This document shows, piece after piece, positions 54,401 through 63,860 of a DNA stretch of 64,000 nt (positions are counted from its first letter, which is position 1; every line of letters starts with the position of its first letter). The DNA is from Sycon ciliatum. Lineage: Eukaryota > Porifera > Calcarea > Leucosolenida > Sycettidae. Below the pieces are notes generated by a model that was not told the DNA's origin, made no database searches, and worked only from the letters and a program-made list of their open reading frames with translations. The position numbers were made by a program, and so were the translations under genes. Where the stretch lies: positions 28,877,489 through 28,941,488 of the forward strand of contig NC_088650.1 in assembly GCF_964019385.1 (NCBI RefSeq). The letters are read 5' to 3'.

Positions 54401-57400
54401 ATACTGTACACGTATATCCCACTCGGTGATCTGGTGACGCATATCCATGTTTTGGAACTTACTTGGTGTTCGTTGTGTATTGTAACTGGCTGGCTCCTCT
54501 CGTATTCAGAGCCATCTACAGTGTACCCTGATGTGCATGTACGTTGGTATGGATCTTCACCTGCAGTGACCCAAATGCTTAGAACACCAGAGTTACAACA
54601 GACCAATTTCGTGCCATTCCGAGCTTTTTCCCCCCAATTTCCACTTCGTGAATTGAGCACGTCCGGGCGACAACAGTAACCATGGTAACGGTGCTTTGCT
54701 TTGTACTGTGCCATGCATTTGCTCTTCATGAACTTCAGTATCTCTGGGGAGCAGAATGCATATTAAACTAGTAACTGTCACTGGTATGGTGTTCAGCTCC
54801 TAATGTGCACCATTAGTTTTGGCGTCATCGAGTGCATGCACGCACGCACACACGCAAATCCTCTCTGTTTTTGAAATCCCCTTTCTTCTCAGCATACTCC
54901 CTTTGGTCTAACCTGCCTACTAGCATTAAGACATGCCAGGATATCAGGAAATTCAAAGTCCAGCTTTCCACACTGTCTCATCCGAAGTGATCCCATGTAT
55001 TACTAATGTGCCTCCCTTTCTTTTTCTCTCCCTATCTCCTTTCCCTCTCTGACAGCATCTTTCTTTTTCTCCCTTTTAGCTTGCCGTGGTTGGCTATCAC
55101 CTGACCTCTCATGTTTATTGGCAGTCTTCGGACGGGCCAGGAGATGTTGAATAAATAAATAAAAATACTGTGCAATGCATACATTCGCTCGACCAATGGA
55201 GTTCGCTTTGTGCTCACACCTTGGTGATGACTGGCGAGCGATGTCAGCAACAGCCATGCTGCCACGTAAGTAGTGCGGGTGATAATTGCTATGAACATAG
55301 TAATGTCCAGTGTACATGTACCTCATCAAATAACAAGATCATCAATGTTACCACGACCATCACTGCATTGTCCCATTCACAATATCCTAGTTCGGAGGCT
55401 CTACGAAACATGCAAACGCCTTAGCAGCGGAGTCGTCCGGGATAACAAATGCCAGGAATATTGCAGTCAGGCTTGGCTAATGCTAAGGCCAAAACAAATA
55501 ATGACCTTGTTTCCGGTCGCCCGACCGGGCCACTTTTTCCCAAATTCTGAAACTAGTTTTGGTCCCAAATGCATACAAACGGTGGCAATGCCATGTGTGC
55601 AAGTGCACTCAACGAGTCATAACTCAGTCAAATCTCAACCGAATTCCACAATCGAAACACCTACAAGGTAGCAGAGATTCTCAGCTGTCGGCTCGAAAAC
55701 CTCCGGGGTCGATATGAGTTAGAAGAACGGAGCTGGAAGGACTCGAACTGTTTGCTTGATTTCTCAGGATGTACGAAAACAGGAATACACCACATGCTGT
55801 ACAAGAACAGTGAGTCAGTCAACTTGGACATTGATCCTTGCCATGATATATGTACAATGTACATGTGTAGGTGCTCTTGTCCATCAACACCACAACGATT
55901 GAGGAACCAAAAAAGTATCCAAAAAAAGTTTCATTCCGGCCGACCGAGTCTCCTTTCTGAGGGGTTGCCGACCGGAAACAAGCCTATTTTTTGTTTTGGC
56001 CTAATAGATTATTGTTCAAAACTCAAGATCAACAGATTGACTCAAATAATGATGACATCATGCTTGACTACAATGCTGTGTAAAAAGCAGTTGCAGTAAC
56101 TGTTGTTGGTGTAGGTAGGGGAAATTCCACATCTTTGTCCGCGACGAACCTGGAATGGAAATGCAAGTGCGCAACAAATGTACATGTACATGTGTTTTGA
56201 GTTTCTGTAATGAATTTAAACTTGCGAATTAGTGGTTGCGACTTCGCCGATGATTTTTTATAAGAATGGGTTTGCTTCCACACTCGAGCTCTCGCTATTC
56301 CGCCGACTTGACTTGACACTTGTGGGAGCAAACCCATTCCTAAATTTAAACCTTTTTTAAAAATAGTCTTCGCAACACGGCTAGTGGTAGTGTACATGAC
56401 CAGGCAACAAGTTGAAAGCTGAAGGTAAATTGCATGAGACAGGCTTGAGACTAGATCAGACTTCAAATTACATGTACATGCAGTTCGAACGACCGTCCAA
56501 GAATAATAATTTCAATTCGAAGAGTTTCCATTCATAGAGATTGAATACTCACTGAGACTGCTTGCATTCTCGTTTGATGGCACTTTTGAGTACCTTCCTC
56601 TGCAAGAAAACAGTAGATGGGACCAATACGTTCCTTACACGTATTGACATGCGGCGGCCCACGCACACAAGCGTATTCACACCAGCAATTTTTGGCCATC
56701 CATATGGCGGCGGGCACAAGCTGATGTTTGCAAAAAAGTCAAATATTTATTTATTTTCTTAGCACTGCAGACAACGGTGAGGACATTAGAACAATAAGAG
56801 AAGAGATTAAAAGGGTATAGAGCGAAAAGAAGCAAATGCCGTGTGATAAAAGTTCAGAAAAGAAAGTGTGTGATAGTTGGATGAAATAATGTGAATCCTC
56901 CAAACAGCTGTTTCGCTCATCATTGAGAGCTTCTCAGTGGAGGTAGATAGCGAATGAATAGCAGATAGAATAATGAGTATATTTATAGAGCAAGCGAGGC
57001 GCAATTGCGCACTTTCTGCATAGAATAGTGGCCTATCCAAAGAAGTACTGCGGAGCTCTCAGTGAGTGAAACAGCTGCCTGGAGGATACATATTACCTAC
57101 CCAAGTACCTCGCAATGGAGTGGTGAATGTGGGTCAAGAGCGCAGTGTGCAGAGGTGGATAGGTTCAAATTATTTTCAAATGGCCGAGTCCGTCTAAACT
57201 TCTGAAGAAAATTTTGTTCACAAAATCACTTTCTTTGATTATATTTGCGCTTACGTGACTTTTCTTTGAGAATCGGATGCTGATTGCCAGTCCTTCCTCG
57301 TCCTTTCTCATACCTTCCCAAGCAAACATCATGTCCTTGCCTGAAATATTAACATGGCATCTGCAAAAAACATCAGAAGAAAGAAAAAAAGCGTAGAAAG

Positions 57401-60400
57401 GTCAAGAGTTTGTGTAGCAAAATAATATGAAAGTTCACTCCTCAACTGTGCGGACAATGAGAATAGTTCATATGCGATACATTAGCATCGCTATCGATCA
57501 TGGTCTGAACTTGTTCCGTTGGCATGCTACGCATATTGTTAATATACCAATCAAATTTTACCTGTCGAGGGGAATGCGGAAGGCGCGTCCTTGAACTTCC
57601 AACAAGATGTACATGCCCAGGTCGTACGCGTGGGCCAGGTTCTCTCTCCTCGACTCATGCCTCCTCCATCCTTTGAACATAGGATACTGTGTGCCGAGCC
57701 ACAAGAAAGGGAAAGCAGTGTTAATACTCTTTTGCGGCTAATATTCTGAAGCTGTCTGTCATTTTGGCATGACATGAGCTCAATATTATTATTAGCCACC
57801 TCACATCGAATGACACCGCGTACGGGGGCGTAGCAAAATAATGGCAACAGTTATGGTGTGTCACTCCAAGTTACACTTTCTCTTCATAGGATTGGCTATA
57901 GTGGAGATTTGGAAGAAACGAGGCAGGCGCAGAAAAAGTCTCCAGCATGTGGTGCAGCAGGTAACAACATGATCAAGATGGAGCAGGGATGTTAAGGTCA
58001 GACCAAGAAGGTGTTCACGTCAACGAATTGGATTCAGTGAGTGCGTTCGATTACGCCCTTGAATCGATTCATTATACAGTTTTAAATAGCCGTCAGATGC
58101 GAAAACCGACCTTATGGAAAACACTGCACAGTGCAGAAAAATGCAGTTGAAAGTTGGCGAGTTTGCGCACTGGTTGGCCTGGACAACCAAGCTACAAACC
58201 TTCGTATTTCAGTCAAATATCGGTCTTTCGGGACAATCCAAGTATGTAAACCGAAGAGAAAACTCCAAGGAATCCAATGCAGCAAGCGCGATCGCGGCAC
58301 GATGCTACGTTCCCCAGATACGAAGCGTGCAAGATACGTCACGGCACTTTGCATTTCTCCGTGTAAATCAAACGCTCCAGACCTGGGGTTTCCCACTTTT
58401 CAAGTGATCTACGATCTCGGCAACAGGCTCAGACGTCTTGGAAGCTCTCACGGCATCTTCACGAAAAACATTGGGCGTCCTGGGATGATGGAGATGGAAA
58501 TGGCGAGCGTTTTTCGTGTGACGGCGCAAGTCCAGCGCTGAAGCGATGTCTGCAGCTTGTTGCGCTTGTGCTGTGCTTTATTTGCTATCGGATTTGGGCC
58601 CAACCGGTTCCTCGTCGCCAGAGCTTTCCAGAAAGCCTAAGTTTGTGGAAATCGGCAAAAGGAAACCAAAAACATTCTCCAAAGTAGGTGAAACAATTGT
58701 TGGTATTGCACCCAAAATTGAGATGCAATTTGTAATGGTCTCCTATTGTAGAGGCTATAACTTTACTTCCCTTGGTCCAAATCAACTCTAGTGTTTTTGC
58801 ATACGACTCCTGATGCTCCTTGCGTTCAGATAGTACAACTAACATAGGATATGATTTTTTCCCATATAAAGGTCGGTTTTAGCATCTGACGGCTCCGGGC
58901 CGGCCCTCAGCCTCATCATCATCATTCAATGGAATCTCGCAGTTCGATTACATGTCTGGAGCCCTGGAATCGATTCGGAATCCATGCACCCTATTCACGT
59001 GTGGTGATGTGAATAGCACGGATCGATTCTTGAATCTATTCGTGGGCATAATCGAACGCACTCAGTATGACTACGAATAGCGGAATCTTGGCATTTGGAG
59101 GCCTTTTTGTCACTTGGGTGACCCTTTATCGACGTAGGTGGGCGGCTGCAACTTTCCAATCAGCACGAGACAAGTTTTAACTCCTTTACGAGGTTTAAAA
59201 GCAAATGAATGTTGTTCTCCGAAAGCAAGTCTCTGCCTTCGTGAAAAGCTCCACGCTGAGTTTGACGCTGAGTTTGGTGTTCCCCCGTAAGGAACATGAC
59301 AAGCACGTTAGTTTTAAAGAGTTGATTTTATTTTGGATCCATGCAAAGTCCGGTGCCCTACAGAATGGGAAGAGACACATTGGATCGTGTGCCAACGATT
59401 TTGCATAATAAACGAGAGAGCTTGGAAGCTCAGGGCCCTACGCTATGCTTTGTTACTTAGCTCATCGTGCATGTGGTAGGAACTGATGGAAATGTTTCCT
59501 GGAACGGTGCTGACTCTGCCGAGCACGCGCGTTCTGGAGTCGACGGGATCTCTCTGCCGACGTTTCCTGTGACCGGCGCTGACTCGCCCGTCCACGCCTA
59601 TTTTGGAGACGACGGGATGTCTCTTCCAAAGTATGTTTTTACTGACGCATCCTATCACCTATTCGGCAACTAACATCCATTCTAATTTCATTTCCTCGTC
59701 TCCCTATTTCTTTCCAGAAAGTCTCTCTATACATCAGGGAGTCGTACTGTATTGGCAGCTACCCTAACGGGTCACGCCGCCCACCACCCAAGCATGGGTA
59801 TGATGAGGGACAGTGGCAACAGAAACAAAAAAAAACAGCAAGCAGGGAGAGAAAGCAAGAGAAAGACGGCGATAGTAGTACATCTGGTGTGCGACGTATA
59901 GAAAAAAGAGATGACAAGAGATGCGCACAAAATAGGAAACAATAATTATTTTTGCAGTTCCGAAACAATCAACCAGGTGATGGAGTGCACATGTGGGCAC
60001 CCGAAGTCCCACCTGGACTCCACTGGAAGAACATCCCACGCAGGGATATCAGCGATAGGCCAAGCGTTGAAAAACAGCCATGAGGACACATCGTCTAGAA
60101 GTCCACCGCGCTCGAACTGAAATTGCAGGTTCAAACAATTTCCCACGCGGCGTCAGGCAGCGTAACTCTTCTCCCTGCATCACCATCCATCTCCAGCAAC
60201 CGTCTCCACTCACAGCTCATGCCTCTGCCACCACTGTACTCCTCCGAGCTTCGCAGTTTGAAACCATTCGGGGGTCAGCTACACCACCAAGAATGGAGAG
60301 ACGAGGACGACAACGGTCGTGACTGAAAAGACACTGCCTTGGCGACCGCGTCGCGGAACCCTCGCCCCAGCAAATTCAGAAATACGCCAGGGGCAACTCT

Positions 60401-60932
60401 GGTGGACTCAGAGCCACCCCCTTGGCAAGACTAGTAAGAGGAACGACTGAAAACTCAGATTAAACGGAGCTGCGAAAAGTGCAACCGTCCCCTTCAAGCA
60501 CAGTGGCAACACACAGGGAGTCGTATACATGTACATGTACATACTATTGTGGCCAGCTGTTTGTAGCCAGCTGTGTTTGATGGTACGGTACGGTACGGGA
60601 CAGATACGGGAGCCAGCAAATGGCCAGCTGTGCGATACGGTACGGGACAGATACGGGATAGCGCCAGGCGTGACACAAACAAACAAACAAACAAACAAAC
60701 AAACAAACAAACAAACAAACACCAAATTAAAGCTGTGTGGACCCTGGCTAGCGCCAGACGTTACTGAAGTAACGTCTTCTGCATAGCTACGGGAATAAAA
60801 ATTTTCTAAAGAAATACACTGTAGCAGTACCAGGATGTAAACATTCACTCACCTCGAATACATCGCAGGGTTCTGGGTTGGCAACGTTCGGCTCGACGGT
60901 GCATACCAACACTCTTTCCAGCGGCGGAGTAC
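41740..60932 (-). CDS. multi-exon single-pass membrane protein, family not recognised
   Basis: Twelve exons are supported by GT-AG sites and frame: 60932-60853, 57686-57562, 57360-57255, 56599-56553, 54560-54463, 52773-52378, 49928-49801, 47314-47252, 45869-45847, 44985-44886, 43869-43628, 41983-41740. Phases agree at nine of eleven junctions. Two need explanation. Between 56553 and 54560 the phases (2 into 1) demand a missing exon. Inside 52773-52378 the frame shifts by one base. About 550 codons are visible; the 5' end lies beyond 60932. Order: cysteine-bearing extracellular-type part, one transmembrane helix, acidic/proline tail, beta-rich PH-like module, Arg/Ser-rich and acidic/Ala C-terminus. 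A signalling or scaffold receptor is a guess only. Confidence 0.7.
42140..42480. repeat. diverged relative of the TTAA foldback family
   Basis: Begins TTAAAGGGAAAGT and carries 'cgaatggtctttgt' and 'ttcggaccaagaccattcgact', motifs shared with the arms of 1802-2658 and 14192-15049. The right border is unclear. Confidence 0.45.
43152..43307. repeat. single arm of the TTGACAGCATG repeat
   Basis: Matches the left arm of 29368-29655 (cactgtgttcgaaaacagtgaccttacta... ggttggcagagccccgg). Confidence 0.65.
44005..44182. mobile_element. TA-flanked MITE, variant of the CACTGAAATCCGAC family
   Basis: Ends CTGTTGCGCTCACTGAAATC / GATTTCAGTGAGCGCAACTG between TA dinucleotides, sharing CTGAAATCCGAC with the pair at 49640 and 53688. 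Intronic in the membrane-protein gene. Confidence 0.75.
44641..44742 (-). mobile_element. dispersed, diverged copy of the array SINE
   Basis: The minus strand matches the array unit from its A-box region (TTTAGTGGTTACAGCATCGC) through TGGCTTCAAGCGAAGGTCCC and the sequence after the B box (GGTGGCTACAGTCAATTTTG). It shows that the 280-bp unit is a SINE family rather than a local tRNA cluster. Confidence 0.75.
44886..49928 (-). CDS. exons of the cytosolic PH-like module
   Basis: 49928-49801 (VETDEEEKEDVFFGTSIANN; PIKLIYSIMDDEKRKYRHTV), 47314-47252 (VERGRVEEKQDRVTIHYEDI), the 23-nt micro-exon 45869-45847 (VEQIPYS) and 44985-44886 (MRVTYFEDHVSVVVKLDGMD; HIVVKFYGRKDQ). All acceptors and donors are near-consensus and phases agree (1, 0, 0, 2, 0). 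Alternating hydrophobic strands followed, in the next exon, by the helix MDLMYEALKPHI resemble the C-terminal half of a PH-like fold; this is inference from pattern only. Confidence 0.7.
46480..46735 (+). mobile_element. LINE 3' UTR fragment
   Basis: Shares 'tagccgtggttggctataa' and 'caatcgccacccaaagtggtcattggct' with 48330-48640 and 55080. Ends AAATAAACTTC then a (CAA)n tail. Confidence 0.6.
46736..46901. mobile_element. possible Tc1/mariner-like MITE
   Basis: Ends ACAGTGAAGCC and GTTCCACTGT next to TA-rich borders. The interior repeats 'gtggtctttagt'. Weak inverted ends. Confidence 0.4.
48330..48645 (+). mobile_element. LINE 3' UTR fragment carrying a foldback insert
   Basis: A LINE tail (ggctataaaaac... 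cagccatgtattgcttggaata ... aataaaataaataaaa) is split by 48403-48618. Exact 16-base direct repeats TGTATTGCTTGGAATA border the insert. Confidence 0.75.
48403..48618. mobile_element. 216-bp foldback insert with 16-bp target duplication
   Basis: Two 74-base arms (48465-48538, 48548-48621) mirror each other with about three mismatches. Duplications at 48387-48402 and 48619-48634. Long duplications are typical of retroposition, not of MITEs. Confidence 0.8.
49640..49779. mobile_element. TA-flanked 140-bp MITE beside a splice donor
   Basis: Inverted ends CAGTGC(A/T)GGCAACTG... / ...CAGTTGCCAGCACTG, TA on both sides (49638-49639, 49780-49781). It lies 20 bases inside the intron from the donor of the exon ending at 49801. 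Inverted, near-identical copy at 53688-53827. Confidence 0.85.
50929..51450. repeat. (GA)n/(GATA)n microsatellite block
   Basis: Two purine-rich tracts (50929-51008, 51139-51450) on either side of 130 bases that hold 'tgatgaagtgttctgacacg'. The serine/leucine-rich ORFs across it are artefacts. Confidence 0.95.
51637..52267 (+). mobile_element. Penelope-like reverse transcriptase fragment
   Basis: Translation shows Penelope-type RT boxes: TADVESLYTCMSW, GVAMGTPMAVNIANIF, FFGRYVDDLLLI and SIEFLDLIISI. The fragment is bounded by 29-base direct repeats 'gtcaaagagagtaacacaca...' (51637-51665, 52239-52267). It is a broken fossil with no endonuclease domain visible. It lies in an intron of the membrane-protein gene, antisense to it. 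Confidence 0.8.
52378..52773 (-). CDS. transmembrane exon, with a one-base frame discontinuity
   Basis: GTTTTCAG acceptor at 52773 and CATG|GTATGT donor at 52378. The first part reads YCDRHPIIAQMYIHSLSSLR then DKFNELETCNRE. The second part, in another frame, reads TLDNLTFNMPYENNLPALES then YAVVILFCVVVLIATIFF (membrane helix), a stop-transfer-like basic stretch and an acidic/proline-rich tail (DPRPPTPDDGDGSPKKEEHS). The switch falls near 52670-52690 with no GT-AG site to explain it. An assembly indel or a frameshift allele is likely. Alternatively, a separate product begins at the ATG at 52651. Confidence 0.6.
53197..53343. mobile_element. short TIR element, ACCTTTTACTACATGCACAT ends
   Basis: Perfect 20-base inverted ends around a 107-base centre. 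Intronic. Confidence 0.7.
53473..53679. mobile_element. MITE, TGTAAAAGCAGAAATTTTCGG ends
   Basis: Near-perfect inverted ends. The interior repeats 'ttttcggta'. Intronic. Confidence 0.75.
53688..53827. mobile_element. TA-flanked 140-bp MITE, inverted copy of 49640-49779
   Basis: CAGTGCTGGCAACTGAAATC ends between TA dinucleotides. It abuts the preceding MITE with an 8-base spacer. Confidence 0.85.
54463..54560 (-). CDS. exon of the membrane-protein gene (54560-54463)
   Basis: GTCACTGCAG acceptor, CAA|GTAAGT donor, 98 nt, reading EDPYQRTCTSGYTVDGSEYE then RSQPVTIHNEHQ. Out phase 0 matches the next exon. In phase 1 does not match the preceding visible exon: direct joining would give CAG TGA, so another exon must lie between. 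A candidate near 56144 (QFVADKDVEF) has a good acceptor but reaches a stop without a convincing donor. Confidence 0.6.
54860..55170 (+). mobile_element. LINE 3' end fragment
   Basis: Reads SIKTCQDIRKFKVQLSTLSH (RT C-terminus) then a CT-rich 3' UTR, 'gccgtggttggctatcacc' and an (AATA)n tail at 55149-55166. Confidence 0.7.
55487..56001. mobile_element. 515-bp element with TAA duplication (PIF/Harbinger-like)
   Basis: Ends GGCCAAAACAAATAATGACC and the near-mirror ...TTTTTTGTTTTGGCC. Sub-terminal 'cttgtttccggtcg' is present on both sides. TAA at 55484-55486 and 56002-56004. Confidence 0.75.
56268..56345. repeat. short inverted repeat AATGGGTTTGCTCCCACA
   Basis: GAATGGGTTTGCTtCCACA and its mirror flank 'gagctctcgctattccgccgacttga'. 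The centre recurs near 61169 (gagctctcgcttttcctgccgactta), so a small dispersed repeat is likely. Confidence 0.55.
56553..60932 (-). CDS. exons 1-4 of the membrane-protein gene (extracellular-type part)
   Basis: 60932-60853 (VCTVEPNVANPEPCDVFE) follows a CT-rich tract and ends GAG|GTGAGT. 57686-57562 (YPMFKGWRRH; LAHAYDLGMYILLEVQGRAF) ends in AG|GTAAAA. 57360-57255 (CHVNISGKDMMFAWEGM; GLAISIRFSKKSH) follows TTTTTTGCAG. 56599-56553 (RKVLKSAIKRECKQS) follows TTTTCTTGCAG and ends CA|GTGAGT. Junction phases 0, 2 and 0 all agree. NIS is a possible N-glycosylation site. The 201-bp intron between exons 2 and 3 is the shortest in the gene. No known domain recognised. Confidence 0.7.
58039..59063. mobile_element. 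1-kb TIR element with nested inverted repeats
   Basis: Outer ends GAGTGCGTTCGATTA / TAATCGAACGCACTC with AGT on both sides. A second, inner pair GCCGTCAGATGC / GCATCTGACGGC spans 58089-58893. ORFs inside (58131-58541 plus) have no recognised domain. Either one element with a complex end structure or one inserted in another. Intronic. Confidence 0.65.
59405..59470 (-). repeat. copy of repeat R1 block (aagcatagcgtagggccctgagc)
   Basis: Minus-strand match to 34212-34271, 38390-38440 and 39165-39215. Confidence 0.7.
59471..60500. other. intronic DNA without a recognised gene
   Basis: 59475-59640 (plus) has two imperfect repeats reading GADSAEHARSGVDGISLP and GADSPVHAYFGDDGMSLP in one open frame of 68 residues. 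No splice partners or homology recognised. The rest holds only short ORFs. Confidence 0.35.
60541..60793 (-). repeat. inverted copy of repeat R1 end with (AAAC)n
   Basis: Carries 'ggtacggtacggtacggga', 'gggatagcgccaggcgtgaca', a 45-base AAAC run (60674-60720) and 'gcgccagacgttactgaagtaacgtcttctgcatagctacggg', the mirror of blocks at 34100-34400. It ends 60 bp from exon 1 of the membrane-protein gene. Confidence 0.7.
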
Positions 60933-62040
60933 CTTCAAGAATGCAATTGAGGGAGGGAAAGCGTTGTAAAGAACGCACGCGGTGTATTGGCATTGCTTTC
61001 CACGCTATTTAGAACTGAGTTACTGCATATCCGCGATGCACATGTAATACTACACTTTTGATACATGAATATGATTGTATACCATGTGCAAAAGACCAAG
61101 TGGGGTGCTGCATACTGGTTATATAAAAAAAGGTTCACTGAATGAACGGGGAATTGTGTGTTGCTCCCTACGTGGGAGCTCTCGCTTTTCCTGCCGACTT
61201 AAATTCTCACTTGACTGATTCACGATTGCCATCACGAGCACACGAGAAAAGTCAGTAAATAAACGTTTTGATATTGAATTTAAAAGGTATGAACATCGCT
61301 GTTCGGCGGTACAGTGGGTCCTCTGACACCCTGGCCCTAGTCGTAGTTCTGGCGAGTTTGTTGCATGCGACTCGCAACAGTGAAAGCGAGGGGATGCATG
61401 TAGCGGTTTCTTGCCACTTCCAGCTTACTTCCTTAAACCATCATTCTGTTCGCAAGAAAAACGTCTGTATGGTCATACTCCTGTGACTAACATCCAGAAC
61501 GAACAATAGTACAGGCAAATGCGTCCAAGTTTTCCTGAACCTTGCCATTTTCTGACCTTGACTGTGAGATTTCTTGCAGCTCGACAAATTTGGTGCAGCA
61601 AAATTATTACCCCTTTACGTGGTGGCTGTGGCCACTTGCAGCAATACAGCGAATGTCACGTGACCTGTAGCTAAAGGAGTTGATTGGAGTTAAAATGGAC
61701 ATGACAGCTCTCATAGTTATAATGGTATTAACATACTTTTCTAATTATCAATTTTCTAATCATCGGGCCCTGATGATGGCCCTGGCCCTTACAATTTGGG
61801 GTAATGCAATTTTGAATTCGAATCGCAGTGAAGAGACCGTTTTTGAGTTTGGAGTTGAGAAGCGATGTTTCCAAAAGGTATGGTCATACGAAGTAATAAT
61901 AATAATAATGACACTTCGAAGTAAATGTGAAAGATTCTGTTAGTGCTTCATCAATAATGTCTTGCTAGAGTACTTAGTGGCTTGCGTCTAAATTTTCTAT
62001 CGGTCCATGTACAAATCTGGCTGTTGTGCATTCAGGTAGA
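60933..62040. other. upstream of the first visible exon; no further exon identified
   Basis: The 5' part of the membrane-protein gene should lie here or beyond, with out phase 1, but no donor/acceptor pair of that phase convinced me. A plus ORF at 61695-61883 (MTALIVIMVLTYFSNYQFSN) is unassigned. Confidence 0.3.
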
Positions 62041-62044
62041 TTCA

Positions 62045-62440
62045 AGATAATAATATTATTACTGAAGCGGGCCACCATCCTCCGACATATCTCCAAGGTC
62101 AGATGTGGAGGTCAGATGTGGATCTCAATTGACCACAATTTATCTGCAAAGCACTGGATACAATGTAGCGCCGTTTAGCTCAGCTCGGTTTGTAAAAAAG
62201 GCAAAAGCCGCACTGCGGAGGCGAATATCACTGGGAAGGGCATTCCAAAGAGTGCTTCCCACAAATGTCAATGACTGACGACCGGAAGATCCAGGAAGGA
62301 AAGGCACTTGCAGTAGCCGCTGTTCCTGTCCTCGAGTAATTCGGCGATCATCCCGGGATGCTTGGCCTGTATTAGCCGTCAACTGAAAGTAGGTGCAGAA
62401 AAGAGGACTTGCAAGATCATGTAGGCAACGGAAAACAAAG
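62045..62440 (-). mobile_element. LINE 3' end fragment
   Basis: The minus strand reads RRITRGQEQRLLQVPFLPGS then RQSLTFVGSTLWNALPSDIR, the conserved RT C-terminus ('WNALP'), then a UTR with a TAATAATATTATTAT tail near 62050. Confidence 0.75.
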
Positions 62441-62454
62441 CACAAAAACCAGTC

Positions 62455-63058
62455 AGAAGGTGCAACAGCTAGTGCAATACACACTGACGTGATACTGACA
62501 TTCAACGACCTGATGTTACCCTCGATCACGTTTTGCATGCGCAAACCAACAGCCTTTCAACTTGGAAGGTTATAAGTCAGAAATAACATGAGAAAGGGGA
62601 AGCTGAGCGCACTCAAGACGACAACAAGCTAAACACCACAGCAAACTAAGAATGTTGGCTTTGGCGAGATGGTGACGAAAGCCGAAGGACCACGGCACAG
62701 GACGGCCACGGCTCACTTCGAACGCGAAACGACAACCATCCAACTTGGAAGGCGCATGCTGTTGTCTATCGAAGATAAGAAAAACAGAGGAAGTTACGAG
62801 AACACGAAGTTAGACAGACGGCACTATCTCTTCGTAATGAACTACATGTACCGTGTAGAATGGAACTTGTGGTGGATTATTAACGAACGACAATAACAAG
62901 TAGTATCACACGACACACCTTTCTCCGTATGGATTCTGACGGCTCATCAGGTGTGCAGGTGAGACTCGGATCGAGACGTGATAGAGGGTAACATCAGGTC
63001 GTTGAATGCCAGTATCACATGAGTGTGTATTGCACTAGCTGTTGCACCTTCTGACTAC
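62455..63058. repeat. inverted duplication (about 80-bp arms, 440-bp centre)
   Basis: 62455-62532 and 62975-63058 are mirrored (GAAGGTGCAACAGCTAGTGC...) with few differences. The left arm is continuous with the LINE fragment's flank. The centre has a plus ORF (62669-62896) of unknown nature. Confidence 0.7.
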
Positions 63059-63392
63059 ACAGCATCTTGCTTATAACTGTTAGTGTTGGACGACTACGGA
63101 TAACATGGAAAATTATTGGTTCTTTCTTTTAATAGTTATCCTTGGCTCTCCATCCGAGTAAATCAATAAACACGTGACAATGTTCAGCACTAAATGCAGT
63201 ATCTCACCCATGACGTCAGATAGTGTAGAAACTACTACTACTACTAGAGATACAAAACCACTTAAATGCTAAACATGATCTGCATCGAGGGACGCACACA
63301 CAACGTGAATCGTGACAGTGGTGGTGAGGTTTAGGGAGCTCCGCTGACCTGGGGCTCGACTTCATGACCATTTAGGTGCACCAAGAGTGGGT

Positions 63393-63502
63393 GGGGAGGG
63401 AGGGAGATAGAGAGAGAGAAAGAGAGAGAGATCGTAGATAGATAGATAGAGAGAGAGAGGAGAGAGAGATAGAGAGAGGGAGGGAGGGAGATAGAGATAG
63501 AG

Positions 63503-63556
<54 letters not shown>
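63393..63556. repeat. (GA)n/(GATA)n microsatellite
   Basis: About 160 bp of GAGA and GATA units; overlapping Ser/Leu-rich ORFs are artefacts. Confidence 0.95.
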
Positions 63557-63560
<4 letters not shown>

Positions 63561-63564
63561 AAAC

Positions 63565-63860
63565 ATCGGACTACCCTGTAGCACATTGGGCACTGCACTT
63601 GCTTACGAACCAAGAGGTCGGGTGTTCGAGCCCCGCAGTCGCACATCTGACTGCAAATTCCCCATGACGCAGCTCACGAGATCAATATGTGGGTCCTCTT
63701 CACTAAGTAGAGTCAAGTTGAGCGAGCTGTAACTCCTGATGCCGAAAGGCGGGCTCACGCCCCTATATGGCTACTTCCCCCTGTCTAATTCCCAAGACGA
63801 ACAAAGAAATAGTAGCCGACTGGCCGAAATTTACAAACAAAAACAAAGCAAAAACATTGT
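63565..63860 (+). mobile_element. tRNA-derived SINE, second family
   Basis: A-box-like TAGCACATTGGGC (63582), anticodon arm CTTGC-TTACGAA-CCAAG, B-box-like TGTTCGAGCCCC (63623), then a 200-bp body and an A-rich AAAACAAAG tail (63828-63857). The imperfect stems argue against a working tRNA gene. Confidence 0.65.

Noticed and set aside
56068-56145. Terminal exon reading QFVADKDVEFPLPTPTTV to a stop at 56068, ending the gene there
   Set aside because: The acceptor is good and the phase fits, but further exons downstream on the same strand continue in phase with one another and reach a clear terminal exon at 41740. Kept only as a candidate.
63600-63640. tRNA-Arg(ACG) gene
   Set aside because: The loop would show ACG with U33, but D, anticodon and acceptor stems have mismatches and an A-rich SINE body follows.
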